A stretch of DNA of 64,000 bases. Origin: Ovoidimarina sediminis (GTDB lineage Bacteria > Pseudomonadota > Alphaproteobacteria > Rhodobacterales > Rhodobacteraceae). The stretch is taken from assembly GCF_032586175.1 (NCBI RefSeq), contig NZ_JAWHTE010000003.1:248001-312000 (forward strand), written 5' to 3'. The position numbers and the translations under genes were made by a program. Positions within the stretch are counted from its first letter, which is position 1, and every line of letters begins with the position of its first letter. Shown piece by piece: positions 35,056-43,120 of this stretch. The notes below the pieces were generated by a model. It had not been told where the DNA came from. It worked only from the letters and a program-made list of their open reading frames with translations, and did no database searches.

Positions 35056-36408
35056 CTAGTGGTTCTCGCGCACCAGCCTTGCACCGAGATCACCCATCAG
35101 ACGCTCGAAGATGGGGAAGGAGGTTGCGATGGGGCCGGCATCGTCGACCTTGACCGGCTTCTGCGCCCCCATACCGAGACAGAGGAACGACATCGCAATG
35201 CGGTGATCGAGCCGCGCCGCCGCCGTGCCGCCGCCGGGCACGCCCTTCGGCCCCATGCCGGTAACAGCCCACCAGTCTTCGCCCTCCTCGACCGTGACGC
35301 CGTTGGCCTCGAGCCCGCGGGCCATGGCGTCGATCCGGTCGCTTTCCTTGACACGCAGTTCCTTCACGCCTGCCATCATTGTGCGGCCCTCGGCGAATGC
35401 CGCCACGACGGAGAGGATCGGGTACTCGTCGATCATCGACGGCGCGCGCTCGGGCGGCACGTTGATGCCCTTCATATCGGGAGAGAAGCGCGCGCGGAGA
35501 TCGGCCACGGGTTCGCCGCCCGCCTCGCGCTCGTTTTCATAGGTCAGATCGGCGCCCATTTCGCGGAGCGTGATGAAAAGCCCCGCGCGCGTCGGGTTGA
35601 GGCCGATATTCGGAACGAGGATGTCAGAGCCTTCGGTGATGAGCGCGGCACAGACGAGGAAGGCCGCGGAGGACGGATCGCGGGGGACGGTGATGTCCTG
35701 CGGAACGAGTTCCGGCTGGCCGGTCAGCGTGATGACGCGGCCTTCCGGCGTTTCCTCGACCGCGACCGTCGCGCCGAAGCCCGAGAGCATGCGTTCAGTG
35801 TGGTCGCGGGTCGCCTCCTTCTCGATCACCACCGTTTCGCCGGGCGCATTGAGGCCCGCGAGGAGGACGGCCGATTTCACCTGCGCCGACGGCACGGGCG
35901 TGGTGTAGCGCACGGGAACGGGCGACGCCGCGCCCTGAAGCGTCATGGGCAGAAGGCCGCCGGCGCGGCCGTAAGCCGCCGTGCCAAAGAGCGAAAGGGG
36001 TTCGGTGATCCGGCCCATGGGGCGCGAGCGCAGCGAGGCGTCGCCCGTGAACGTCGCGGTGATCGGGGTTGTTGCCATGGCCCCCATGATGAGGCGGACG
36101 CCGGTGCCCGCGTTGCCGCAATCGACCACGTCCTCGGGCTCGGCAAAGCCACCGGTGCCGACCCCATGGACGGACCACGACCCGCCCCCGTGATCCGTGA
36201 CCTCGGCGCCGAAGGCGCGCATGGCGGCGGCGGTGCGCAGCACGTCCTCGCCTTCAAGAAGACCTTCGATGCGGGTTTCCCCGACCGACAGCGCACCCAG
36301 GATCATCGAGCGGTGGCTGATCGACTTGTCGCCGGGCACCTCTGCCGTACCCTTGAGGCCGGTCACGGGGTGGGAGGTCATCGGGGTGGCGGGGCCGTGG
36401 CCGGACAT
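35056..36408 (-). CDS. aroA: 3-phosphoshikimate 1-carboxyvinyltransferase (EPSP synthase), class II-like
   Basis: A 450-residue enzyme of the shikimate pathway joining PEP to shikimate-3-phosphate. Motifs: VPGDKSISHRSMILGALSVG, LLEGEDVLRTAAAM, DASLRSRPMGRITEPL, SAQVKSAVLLAGLN, RAPSMIDEYPILSVVAAFAEG, ELRVKESDRI and LDHRIAMSFL. The overall pattern follows the CP4-type class II enzyme. At the site of CP4 Ala100 it has Gly101 (GNAGTG against GNAATG), which predicts normal glyphosate binding rather than tolerance. It is the first gene of the aroA-murQ-GFA-cmk strand. Confidence 0.95.
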   Translation of the reverse strand: MSGHGPATPMTSHPVTGLKGTAEVPGDKSISHRSMILGALSVGETRIEGLLEGEDVLRTAAAMRAFGAEVTDHGGGSWSVHGVGTGGFAEPEDVVDCGNAGTGVRLIMGAMATTPITATFTGDASLRSRPMGRITEPLSLFGTAAYGRAGGLLPMTLQGAASPVPVRYTTPVPSAQVKSAVLLAGLNAPGETVVIEKEATRDHTERMLSGFGATVAVEETPEGRVITLTGQPELVPQDITVPRDPSSAAFLVCAALITEGSDILVPNIGLNPTRAGLFITLREMGADLTYENEREAGGEPVADLRARFSPDMKGINVPPERAPSMIDEYPILSVVAAFAEGRTMMAGVKELRVKESDRIDAMARGLEANGVTVEEGEDWWAVTGMGPKGVPGGGTAAARLDHRIAMSFLCLGMGAQKPVKVDDAGPIATSFPIFERLMGDLGARLVRENH

Positions 36409-36543
36409 GTGCGGGCTTCCTCTGGATCGTTCGGAGCGCGTCTTAGACGAGGTCGGCGGAAGCGTCCATCCGGGAGGTGAGCGATTGGCGACCGCCGTGG
36501 TCCTGAAGGCCTGTTTGATTCGGATGGCCTGAAGGCCGAAGTT

Positions 36544-37239
36544 TCAATAGCGCTGCCGCGGGTCGAACCAGTGCGAGACAAGGTTCGGCATCTCGCGCTC
36601 CAGCGCATCGAAATCGTCCCATGAGAAGATCCGCGCCGTATCGAGGAACCGCAGGTTCGGGCAGGAGAAGAGAGGGGAGGGATCCTTATCCGCGAGTTTC
36701 GTCGAAATCAGGAACAAGGCCTCGAACGCAAATCCGCGCAGTGGCGCCAGACTGGGGATGCGCTGGAGCTTGTTGACGCTTCCCTCAACTCCCAGAATGC
36801 GAAGGCGATTGCGCAGCGGCCGCATCCACTCGAGATCGGTCATGTGCTGCGCGTTCTCGATCATGAGGATCTCAAGATCGGGAAGTTCCAGGATCGGCGT
36901 AAAATCGGTGACCTTGGACGGGGAGGCCAGACCGAGGTATTTAAGCTTCTTCAGGTTCCGCAACGGTGCGAGATACGGTGCGCGCATGGGCCAGGCGAGA
37001 TCGAGTGCCTCGAGGTCGGGCAGCGTGCAGATTTCGTCCAGGAACGCCTGGTTGGTCGCGCGGGCGATGAGGTGGCGCAATCCGGTTCGCGCGCCGATCC
37101 CGCGATGGGAGGTTTTTACGCGCTGGAGGTGGGCGTGCGTTGCGTCGTCCGGGATATCCCCGGCAGACTCGACCAAGGGCCCTCCATCGAGACGCTGGCG
37201 GTAACGTTCGCGGAGCGCGCCAAGGTCATGCACGGCCAT
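36544..37239 (-). CDS. Leucine-rich-repeat-like protein of unknown function
   Basis: A 231-residue protein with irregular leucine-rich spacing: LPDLEALDLAWP, LRNLKKLKYLGLAS, LPDLEILMIENAQ, LRNRLRILGVEG and CPNLRFLDTARI, at intervals of about 22-25 residues. That suggests four or five solenoid repeats after a basic N-terminus; the protein lacks a signal peptide and is likely cytoplasmic. The start is ATG at 37239; a TTG lies one codon upstream. It begins 16 bases after the tldD stop. I recognise no named family. Confidence 0.65.
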   Translation of the reverse strand: MAVHDLGALRERYRQRLDGGPLVESAGDIPDDATHAHLQRVKTSHRGIGARTGLRHLIARATNQAFLDEICTLPDLEALDLAWPMRAPYLAPLRNLKKLKYLGLASPSKVTDFTPILELPDLEILMIENAQHMTDLEWMRPLRNRLRILGVEGSVNKLQRIPSLAPLRGFAFEALFLISTKLADKDPSPLFSCPNLRFLDTARIFSWDDFDALEREMPNLVSHWFDPRQRY

Positions 37240-37255
37240 CAAAGCACCCCGCGCC

Positions 37256-38683
37256 CTACCCCGCCGCCGATCCGCCCACGGTCAACCCGCCCATCAGAAG
37301 CGTCGGCTGACCGACGCCGACGGGCACCCATTGACCGTTTTTCCCGCAATTGCCTATCCCGGGATCGAGCGCCATGTCGTTGCCGATCGCGCGGATCTGG
37401 CGCATCGCGGTGGGCCCGTCGCCGATAAGGGTCGCGCCTTTCACCGGGTCGCCCACGACGCCGTTCTTCACACGGTAGGCTTCGGTGCAGGAGAAGACGA
37501 ACTTGCCCGAGGTGATATCGACCTGCCCGCCGCCGAAGCCCACGGCGTAGATGCCGTCCTTCAGATCGGCGACGATGGCACCCGGATCGGCATCGCCCGC
37601 AAGCATGTAGGTGTTCGTCATCCGGGGCATCGGGATATGGGCGAAGCTTTCGCGGCGGCCGTTGCCGGTGGGGGCGACACCCATGAGGCGCGCGTTCTGG
37701 CGATCCTGCATGTAGCCCACGAGAATGCCGTCTTCGATCAGCACGGTTTTCGAGGACGGCGTGCCCTCGTCATCGACGGTGATCGAGCCGCGGCGGTCGG
37801 GGATCGTGCCGTCATCGAGCACGGTGACGCCTTTGGCGGCAACCTGCTGGCCCATGAGGCCCGCGAAGGCCGAGGTTTTCTTGCGGTTGAAATCGCCTTC
37901 GAGCCCGTGGCCCACGGCCTCGTGCAGAAGGATCCCCGGCCAACCGGCCCCCAGCGCCACCTCCATCTCGCCGGCAGGCGCGGGCACGGCCCGCAGATTG
38001 ACGAGCGCGATGCGAAGCGCCTCGCGCGCGGTGGCCTTCCAGTGTGCCGGGTCGATCAGCCCGGTGAGCCCGGTGCGCCCGCCACCGCCCGCCATGCCGC
38101 TTTCGCGGCGGCCGTTTTCTTCGACGATCACGCTGACGTTGAGCCGTGTCATCGGCCTGGTGTCGGAGGTAAGAAGCCCGTCGGGACGAAGGATCACCAC
38201 CTCTTGCAGGGAGGCCGCAAGCGTGGCGGAAACCTGTATCACGCGGGGATCGAGATCGCGGGCGAAGGCATCGATCTCGCGCAATGTCTCGACCTTGAGG
38301 CCAAAGCCTGCATCGGCCATCGGATCGGCATCGGTGTAAAGCCGGCGGTTCGTGCCCTGGGGTGCCGCGGCGAGCGTGCCCCCGCCGTCGCCCACCGCAA
38401 GCCGGGCCGTATCGACCGCACGCTTCAGCGCGGCTTCGGAAATTTCGGTCGAATGGGCGTAGCCCGCCGTCTCGCCATTCACTGCGCGCAAGCCGAATCC
38501 TTCGACCGCGTCATAGCTGGCCGTCTTGATTCGTCCGTCATCGAAGACCAGCGCCTCGGACCGGCGACGTTCGAGGAAGAGTTCGCCATCGTCGGCCCCT
38601 GCCGTCGCGGCGCGCACCTGCTGAAGGGCCGCCGCCTCGTCAAGGTGCGTCTCGAAGGGGCGGAAATCGGGCGTATCGGTCAT
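37256..38683 (-). CDS. tldD: Metalloprotease TldD
   Basis: A 475-residue protein of the TldD/PmbA family, which works with TldE as a zinc protease in peptide (for example microcin) maturation. The metal site is in LLHEAVGHGLEGDFNRKKTS, the family's HExxxH motif, followed by SITVDDEGTPSSKTVLIEDG and QNARLMGVAPTGNGRRESF. ATG at 38683 is used because the frame before it is a low-quality extension into the promoter of ctaC. It is divergent from ctaC; a PmbA/TldE gene is not in the window. Confidence 0.95.
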   Translation of the reverse strand: MTDTPDFRPFETHLDEAAALQQVRAATAGADDGELFLERRRSEALVFDDGRIKTASYDAVEGFGLRAVNGETAGYAHSTEISEAALKRAVDTARLAVGDGGGTLAAAPQGTNRRLYTDADPMADAGFGLKVETLREIDAFARDLDPRVIQVSATLAASLQEVVILRPDGLLTSDTRPMTRLNVSVIVEENGRRESGMAGGGGRTGLTGLIDPAHWKATAREALRIALVNLRAVPAPAGEMEVALGAGWPGILLHEAVGHGLEGDFNRKKTSAFAGLMGQQVAAKGVTVLDDGTIPDRRGSITVDDEGTPSSKTVLIEDGILVGYMQDRQNARLMGVAPTGNGRRESFAHIPMPRMTNTYMLAGDADPGAIVADLKDGIYAVGFGGGQVDITSGKFVFSCTEAYRVKNGVVGDPVKGATLIGDGPTAMRQIRAIGNDMALDPGIGNCGKNGQWVPVGVGQPTLLMGGLTVGGSAAG

Positions 38684-38879
38684 TACTGCAAGGCCTTTCG
38701 GGCAATTTTGTGTGGCGCTGGCCGGAAGTGCCGAGGCGGCTGTTTGCCGCGCCCGGTCGCGCTTGTTCATCCCTCCCTAATATGATTTCTACCAGCGCGG
38801 AAACAACGCCGTCCGGGATATCTGTCCCGCAACGGCGAAGAGACGGGTGTTCTGCACCCGCGAAAGACAGGAACCGGGT

Positions 38880-39773
38880 ATGCGTTTACGGACCACCTTC
38901 ACGGCCCTCGGGGCATTCTTCGTCAGCCTTTTCACCGCTTTCGCGGCCTTTGCGCAGGTCACGGTCGAAGGCCTGCCGACGATCGGCAAGCCCGAGCCGT
39001 CGGGCACGGGTTTTCAGACGCCCGCAACGGGCCTGATGGAAGATATCATCTGGCTGGACACGTTCCTTCTGGTGCTGATCACCATCATCACGCTTTTCGT
39101 GCTGGCGCTGCTGATCACCGTGATCCTGCGCTACAATACGAAGTCGAATCCGACGCCCGCCACCTTTACCCACAATACGCCGATCGAAGTAACCTGGACG
39201 CTTGTTCCGGTGCTGATCCTCGTGGTGATCGGGGCGGTCTCGCTGCCGGTGCTGTTCGATCAGCAGGAGATCCCGGAAGGCGAAGTGACGATCAAGGTCA
39301 CGGGCTACCAGTGGTACTGGGGGTATGAATACGTGGATGCGGGCGTTGAGGGCGTGGAACCGGCCTCGATCTCGTTCGACAGCTTCATGCTCGAGCGCGA
39401 TCTTCTGGCCGATTACGGCTATAACGAAGACGAATACCTTCTTGCCACCGACCAGCCCGTGGTGATTCCGACCGGCAAGGTCGTGGTCATGCAGGTGACG
39501 GCGGCGGACGTGATCCATTCCTGGACGATCCCGGCCTTCGGCGTGAAGCAGGACGGCGTTCCCGGCCGCCTCGCCGAGCTCTGGTTCGAGGTCGAGCCCG
39601 GAATGGAAGGCGTCTATTTCGGCCAGTGTTCGGAGCTTTGCGGCAAGGACCACGCCTATATGCCGATCACCGTGAAGGCCGTGACGCCGGAACAATATGA
39701 AGAGTGGCTGGGCCGTGCCTCGGAAGAATTTGCCGGCAAGCCCCTGCCCGTTCAGGTCGCTGCGGCCGAGTAA
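38880..39773 (+). CDS. ctaC: Cytochrome c oxidase subunit II
   Basis: A 297-residue aa3-type oxidase subunit with a signal sequence (to about residue 25), two transmembrane helices (about 52-80 and 98-120) and a periplasmic CuA domain. CuA ligands are visible: the His of VIHSWTIPAFGVK and the FGQCSELCGKDHAYMPI motif (two Cys, His, Met). The aromatic electron entry YQWYWGYEY is also intact. ATG at 38880 is chosen at the signal peptide. It heads the ctaC-B-small ORF-G-E cluster; subunit I (ctaD) is elsewhere. Confidence 0.97.
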   Translation: MRLRTTFTALGAFFVSLFTAFAAFAQVTVEGLPTIGKPEPSGTGFQTPATGLMEDIIWLDTFLLVLITIITLFVLALLITVILRYNTKSNPTPATFTHNTPIEVTWTLVPVLILVVIGAVSLPVLFDQQEIPEGEVTIKVTGYQWYWGYEYVDAGVEGVEPASISFDSFMLERDLLADYGYNEDEYLLATDQPVVIPTGKVVVMQVTAADVIHSWTIPAFGVKQDGVPGRLAELWFEVEPGMEGVYFGQCSELCGKDHAYMPITVKAVTPEQYEEWLGRASEEFAGKPLPVQVAAAE

Positions 39774-39779
39774 GCCCCG

Positions 39780-40709
39780 GTGACGGACGCAACCATCATA
39801 GAGGCCCGGGAGGGTGAGGCGCGGTTCGGCGATTACGTGGCGCTTCTTAAGCCACGGGTGATGTCGCTTGTCGTGTTCACGGCGCTTGCGGGGCTTCTCG
39901 TGGCCCCCGCGAGCATCCATCCGATGATCGGGTTTTCCGCGATCCTCTTCATCGCGATCGGCGCCGGCGCGTCGGGCGCGCTGAACATGTGGTGGGATGC
40001 GGATATCGATGCGGTTATGCGGCGGACATCCAAGCGCCCCGTGCCCGCGGGCCGCGTGGGCGCCGACGAGGCGCTGGCGATCGGCATTGCACTGTCGGGC
40101 ATGTCGGTGGTGATGCTGGCGCTTGCGACGAACCTCGTCGCCGCGGGCCTTCTTGCCTTCACGATCTTCTTCTATGCCGTGATCTACACCATGTGGCTGA
40201 AGCGTTGGACGCCACAGAACATCGTTATCGGCGGCGCCGCGGGTGCCTTCCCGCCGGTGATCGGCTGGGCTGCCGCAACGGGCAGCGTTTCGGTCGAAGC
40301 CTGGCTGATGTTCGCGCTGATCTTCATGTGGACGCCGCCGCATTTCTGGGCGCTCGCCCTGTTCATGAAGTCGGATTACGACGACGCGGGCGTGCCGATG
40401 CTGACCGTGACCCATGGGCGAAAGGCCACGCGGGCGCACATCCTCATCTACACCGCCATTCTGGCCCCCGCGGCGCTGGCGCTTGGGCTTACCTCGATCG
40501 GCGGGCCGGTCTACCTTGCCGTCGCGATCCTGATGAACGGCTGGATGCTGATCGGCGCTGCGCGGATCTGGCGGCGGGACGAAGCGGTGGCCGAGACCGA
40601 CAAATACGCGGTCGAGAAAAGCTTCTTCCGGTTCTCGCTCTATTACCTCTTCGCGCATTTCGCAGCGCTTCTGGCGGACGCCGCCCTGCGGTCGGGAGGG
40701 ATTGTCTGA
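39780..40709 (+). CDS. ctaB: Protohaem IX farnesyltransferase (haem O synthase)
   Basis: A 309-residue polytopic prenyltransferase that makes haem O from haem B, needed for the aa3 oxidase. It has the UbiA-family aspartate motif NMWWDADIDAVMRRT (about residues 70-84), KRPVPAGRV and the second acidic loop (FWALALFMKSDYDDAGVPML). The start is GTG at 39780, six bases after ctaC. Its stop overlaps the next ATG (TGATG), indicating translational coupling. Confidence 0.96.
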   Translation: MTDATIIEAREGEARFGDYVALLKPRVMSLVVFTALAGLLVAPASIHPMIGFSAILFIAIGAGASGALNMWWDADIDAVMRRTSKRPVPAGRVGADEALAIGIALSGMSVVMLALATNLVAAGLLAFTIFFYAVIYTMWLKRWTPQNIVIGGAAGAFPPVIGWAAATGSVSVEAWLMFALIFMWTPPHFWALALFMKSDYDDAGVPMLTVTHGRKATRAHILIYTAILAPAALALGLTSIGGPVYLAVAILMNGWMLIGAARIWRRDEAVAETDKYAVEKSFFRFSLYYLFAHFAALLADAALRSGGIV

Positions 40710-40906
40710 TGGCGATCCGTGCCACCCATGAACTTCACAAGCGGCGCTTCTCGCGGAACCTTGGCGTGGGGCTGGCGCTTGCGGCTTTCATCGCCGTGAT
40801 GTTCGGCCTGACCGTCGCAAAGGTGAGCAATACCGGGCCGATCCAGGGCTTCGACCACGTGGTGAGGCCGGAACTCGTTCCTGCAGACGGGACAGCTGCG
40901 CAATGA
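40709..40906 (+). CDS. Small single-span membrane protein of the cytochrome oxidase cluster (CoxF-like)
   Basis: A 65-residue protein between ctaB and ctaG, with overlaps at both ends (TGATG and ATGA). A basic N-terminus (RATHELHKRRFSRN) precedes one hydrophobic segment (about 18-38, GVGLALAAFIAVMFGLTVA) and a short periplasmic tail. A small ORF at this site is a conserved feature of the alphaproteobacterial ctaB-ctaG operon (ORF2 in Paracoccus). A role in oxidase assembly is inferred from position only. Confidence 0.75.
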   Translation: MAIRATHELHKRRFSRNLGVGLALAAFIAVMFGLTVAKVSNTGPIQGFDHVVRPELVPADGTAAQ

Positions 40907-41472
40907 ACCGGAACACCACAACAGTGGCCAAGCTTCTTGGCGTGGTCGTCTTCATGGGTGGGCTCGCATGGGCCAGCGTGCCGCTTTACGACTGGTTCTG
41001 CCGCGTGACAGGTTTCGGCGGAACGACATCCGTGGCTGAGGCCGGATCCGACGAAATCCTCGACCGGACGATCACGATCAAGTTCGACGCCTCGCTGGAA
41101 CGCGGCATGCCGTGGGAATTCCGGCCCGTGCAGCGGGAAATGGAGATCCGGATCGGCGAAACCGGCCTTGCCTTCTACGAAGCCTACAATCCGACGGATC
41201 AGGTGGTGGCGGGCCAGGCCAGTTACAACGTCGCGCCCTATGCGGCAGGCGGCTATTTCACGAAGATCGACTGCTTCTGCTTCGAATACCAGGTGCTGCA
41301 GCCCGGCGAGCGCGTCACGATGCCCGTGAGCTTTTTCGTTGACCCGGAGATCGTGAACGATGCCGACGGCAAGCATGCGCAGCACATCACCCTGAGTTAT
41401 ACTTTCCACGTCACCGACGTCGAAGAGGATACGGCCCTGCTGGCCCCCTCCGAGAGCGGCGGCGTCAACTAG
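40903..41472 (+). CDS. ctaG: Cytochrome c oxidase assembly protein CtaG/Cox11
   Basis: A 189-residue copper chaperone that delivers copper to CuB of subunit I. One N-terminal membrane helix (about 9-28) anchors a periplasmic Ig-like domain with the copper motif CFCF (C124, C126) in KIDCFCFEYQ. Other Cox11 landmarks are VPLYDWFCRVTGFGGTT (with a third conserved Cys) and MPVSFFVDPEI. It overlaps the preceding gene by four bases. Confidence 0.96.
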   Translation: MNRNTTTVAKLLGVVVFMGGLAWASVPLYDWFCRVTGFGGTTSVAEAGSDEILDRTITIKFDASLERGMPWEFRPVQREMEIRIGETGLAFYEAYNPTDQVVAGQASYNVAPYAAGGYFTKIDCFCFEYQVLQPGERVTMPVSFFVDPEIVNDADGKHAQHITLSYTFHVTDVEEDTALLAPSESGGVN

Positions 41473-41501
41473 GCCCGACAGTCTGAGGGACAAAAGACAA
41501 G

Positions 41502-42332
41502 ATGGCACACGAGAAAAACCACGACTATCACATCCTGAACGCCTCGATCTGGCCCTTCGTCGGGGCCGTATCGGGCTTCACGATGCTCTTCGGCGCGGTC
41601 ATGTGGATCCACGGCAACGGCCCCTGGATGTTCCTGATCGGCCTCGCGGGCGTGCTTTACACCATGTTCGCCTGGTGGTCGGACGTGGTGAAGGAAAGCC
41701 GGATCGGCGATCACACCCCGGTGGTGCGGCTTGGCCTGCGCTACGGCTTCATCCTGTTCATCATGTCGGAGGTGATGTTCTTCGCTGCATGGTTCTGGAG
41801 CTTCTTCAAGCATGCCATGTACCCGATGAGCGAATATGCCGGGACGTCCTATGTGATGCCCGACATTCACTTCGTCGATCCGTTCCACCTGCCCCTGATC
41901 AACACCCTGGTGCTGCTTCTTTCGGGCTGTGCGGTGACCTGGGCGCACCATGCGCTGGTGCATGGCGGCAGCCGGAAGGACGTGGAGCAAGGCCTTCTGA
42001 TCGGCTGGATCCTCGGGATCGCGTTTACTGGGCTGCAGGCCTATGAATATGCCGAGCTGATCCTGCACGAAGGCTGGAAGTTCGGGGCCGGCGTCACCGA
42101 TGGCGACAAGTACTATTCGACCTTCTTCATGGCGACCGGCTTTCACGGCGCGCATGTGATCATCGGCACGATTTTCCTCTTCGTGTGCTGGCTGAGGGTC
42201 CGGGCCGGTCACTTCACCGCCGAGAAGCACATCGGCTTCGAAGCCGCGGCCTGGTACTGGCACTTCGTCGACGTCGTGTGGCTGTTCCTGTTCCTCGCGG
42301 TCTATATCTGGGGCAGCGGCCCGGTACACTGA
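41502..42332 (+). CDS. ctaE: Cytochrome c oxidase subunit III
   Basis: A 276-residue protein with about seven membrane helices, the normal size for the aa3-type subunit. Motifs: WPFVGAVSGFTMLFGAVMWIHG, FMSEVMFFAAWFWSFF-like with the conserved Glu (IMSEVMFF), WAHHALVHG, GLQAYEY, and ATGFHGAHVIIGTIFLFVCWLR with WYWHFVDVVWLFLF at the end. It stabilises the oxidase and carries bound lipid. It is followed by repeat copy E and then surf1. Confidence 0.97.
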   Translation: MAHEKNHDYHILNASIWPFVGAVSGFTMLFGAVMWIHGNGPWMFLIGLAGVLYTMFAWWSDVVKESRIGDHTPVVRLGLRYGFILFIMSEVMFFAAWFWSFFKHAMYPMSEYAGTSYVMPDIHFVDPFHLPLINTLVLLLSGCAVTWAHHALVHGGSRKDVEQGLLIGWILGIAFTGLQAYEYAELILHEGWKFGAGVTDGDKYYSTFFMATGFHGAHVIIGTIFLFVCWLRVRAGHFTAEKHIGFEAAAWYWHFVDVVWLFLFLAVYIWGSGPVH

Positions 42333-42340
42333 CGGGAGGT

Positions 42341-42395
42341 GTCGCGCGCTTTGCGCGCGACCGCCTTCGGCGAGAGTATTTGAGCCAAAATGAAT
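42341..42395 (-). repeat. Dispersed intergenic repeat, copy E (divergent)
   Basis: A perfect nine-base-arm hairpin GTCGCGCGC-TTT-GCGCGCGAC (42341-42361) starts eight bases after the ctaE stop and is followed by GAGTATTTGAGCCAAAATGA ATT (42373-42395). The architecture is the family's, with a different hairpin and a slightly changed core. It lies inside the ctaE-surf1 operon, so it may attenuate downstream expression. Confidence 0.7.
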
Positions 42396-42436
42396 TGGGC
42401 GTGGGGGAACCCGCGCCCTTCGAATTTGGGAGCGAG

Positions 42437-43120
42437 ATGGGACGGCTGATTGCGCCACTTCTGATCGGGGGTCTGGGGGCCGCGGTTCTGGTGAGCCTCG
42501 GGCTCTGGCAGATGCAGCGTCTTCAGTGGAAGGAAAACGTGCTCGCCGATATCGAGGCGCGGATCGCCGCCGCGCCGGTCGCGCTCCCCGAATCGCCAGA
42601 TCCGGCGCGGGACCGGTATCTGCCGGTCAGCGCCGAGGGCGCATTCGGGCCGGAGGCGATCCGGGTGCTTGTGAGCCGGAAAGGGGCGGGCGCCGGCTAT
42701 CGCCTGATTTCACCCTTCGAGACGGGGGAGCGGCGCGTGCTGGTGGATCGGGGTTTCATCCCGGTGGCGGCGGAGGCCCCTGCCCTTCCCAAAGACAGGG
42801 TGACGGTGACCGGGAACCTGCACTGGCCGGAAGAGGTGGATGGCTTCACGCCCGAACCGGACCGGGCCGCGAATATCTGGTTTGCCCGGGAGGTGCCGGT
42901 GCTGGCCGAGGCGCTTCGGACCGAGCCCATCCTGATCGTTCTGCGGGACAGGTCGTTTCAGGACCAGGGCGTGACGCCATTGCCTGTGGACACGAGCGGC
43001 ATTCCGAACGATCACCTCAAATACGCTGTGACATGGTTCGGCCTTGCGGCCGTCTGGATGACGATGACGGGATACTGGGTGCTGAGGCTTCTGAAGGCCC
43101 GGGACGGGAAGACGGCATGA
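42437..43120 (+). CDS. SURF1-family oxidase assembly protein
   Basis: A 227-residue SURF1 protein with a membrane helix at each end (about 6-24 and 199-219), enclosing a periplasmic loop. Typical stretches are LGLWQMQRLQWKENVLADIEAR, RYLPVSAEGAFGPEAIRVL, GYRLISPFETGERRVLVDRGFIP, NLHWPEE and NDHLKYAVTWFGLAAVW. SURF1 helps insert haem A into subunit I. ATG at 42437 with GGGAGCGAG upstream. Its stop overlaps thrC (ATGA). Confidence 0.93.
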   Translation: MGRLIAPLLIGGLGAAVLVSLGLWQMQRLQWKENVLADIEARIAAAPVALPESPDPARDRYLPVSAEGAFGPEAIRVLVSRKGAGAGYRLISPFETGERRVLVDRGFIPVAAEAPALPKDRVTVTGNLHWPEEVDGFTPEPDRAANIWFAREVPVLAEALRTEPILIVLRDRSFQDQGVTPLPVDTSGIPNDHLKYAVTWFGLAAVWMTMTGYWVLRLLKARDGKTA

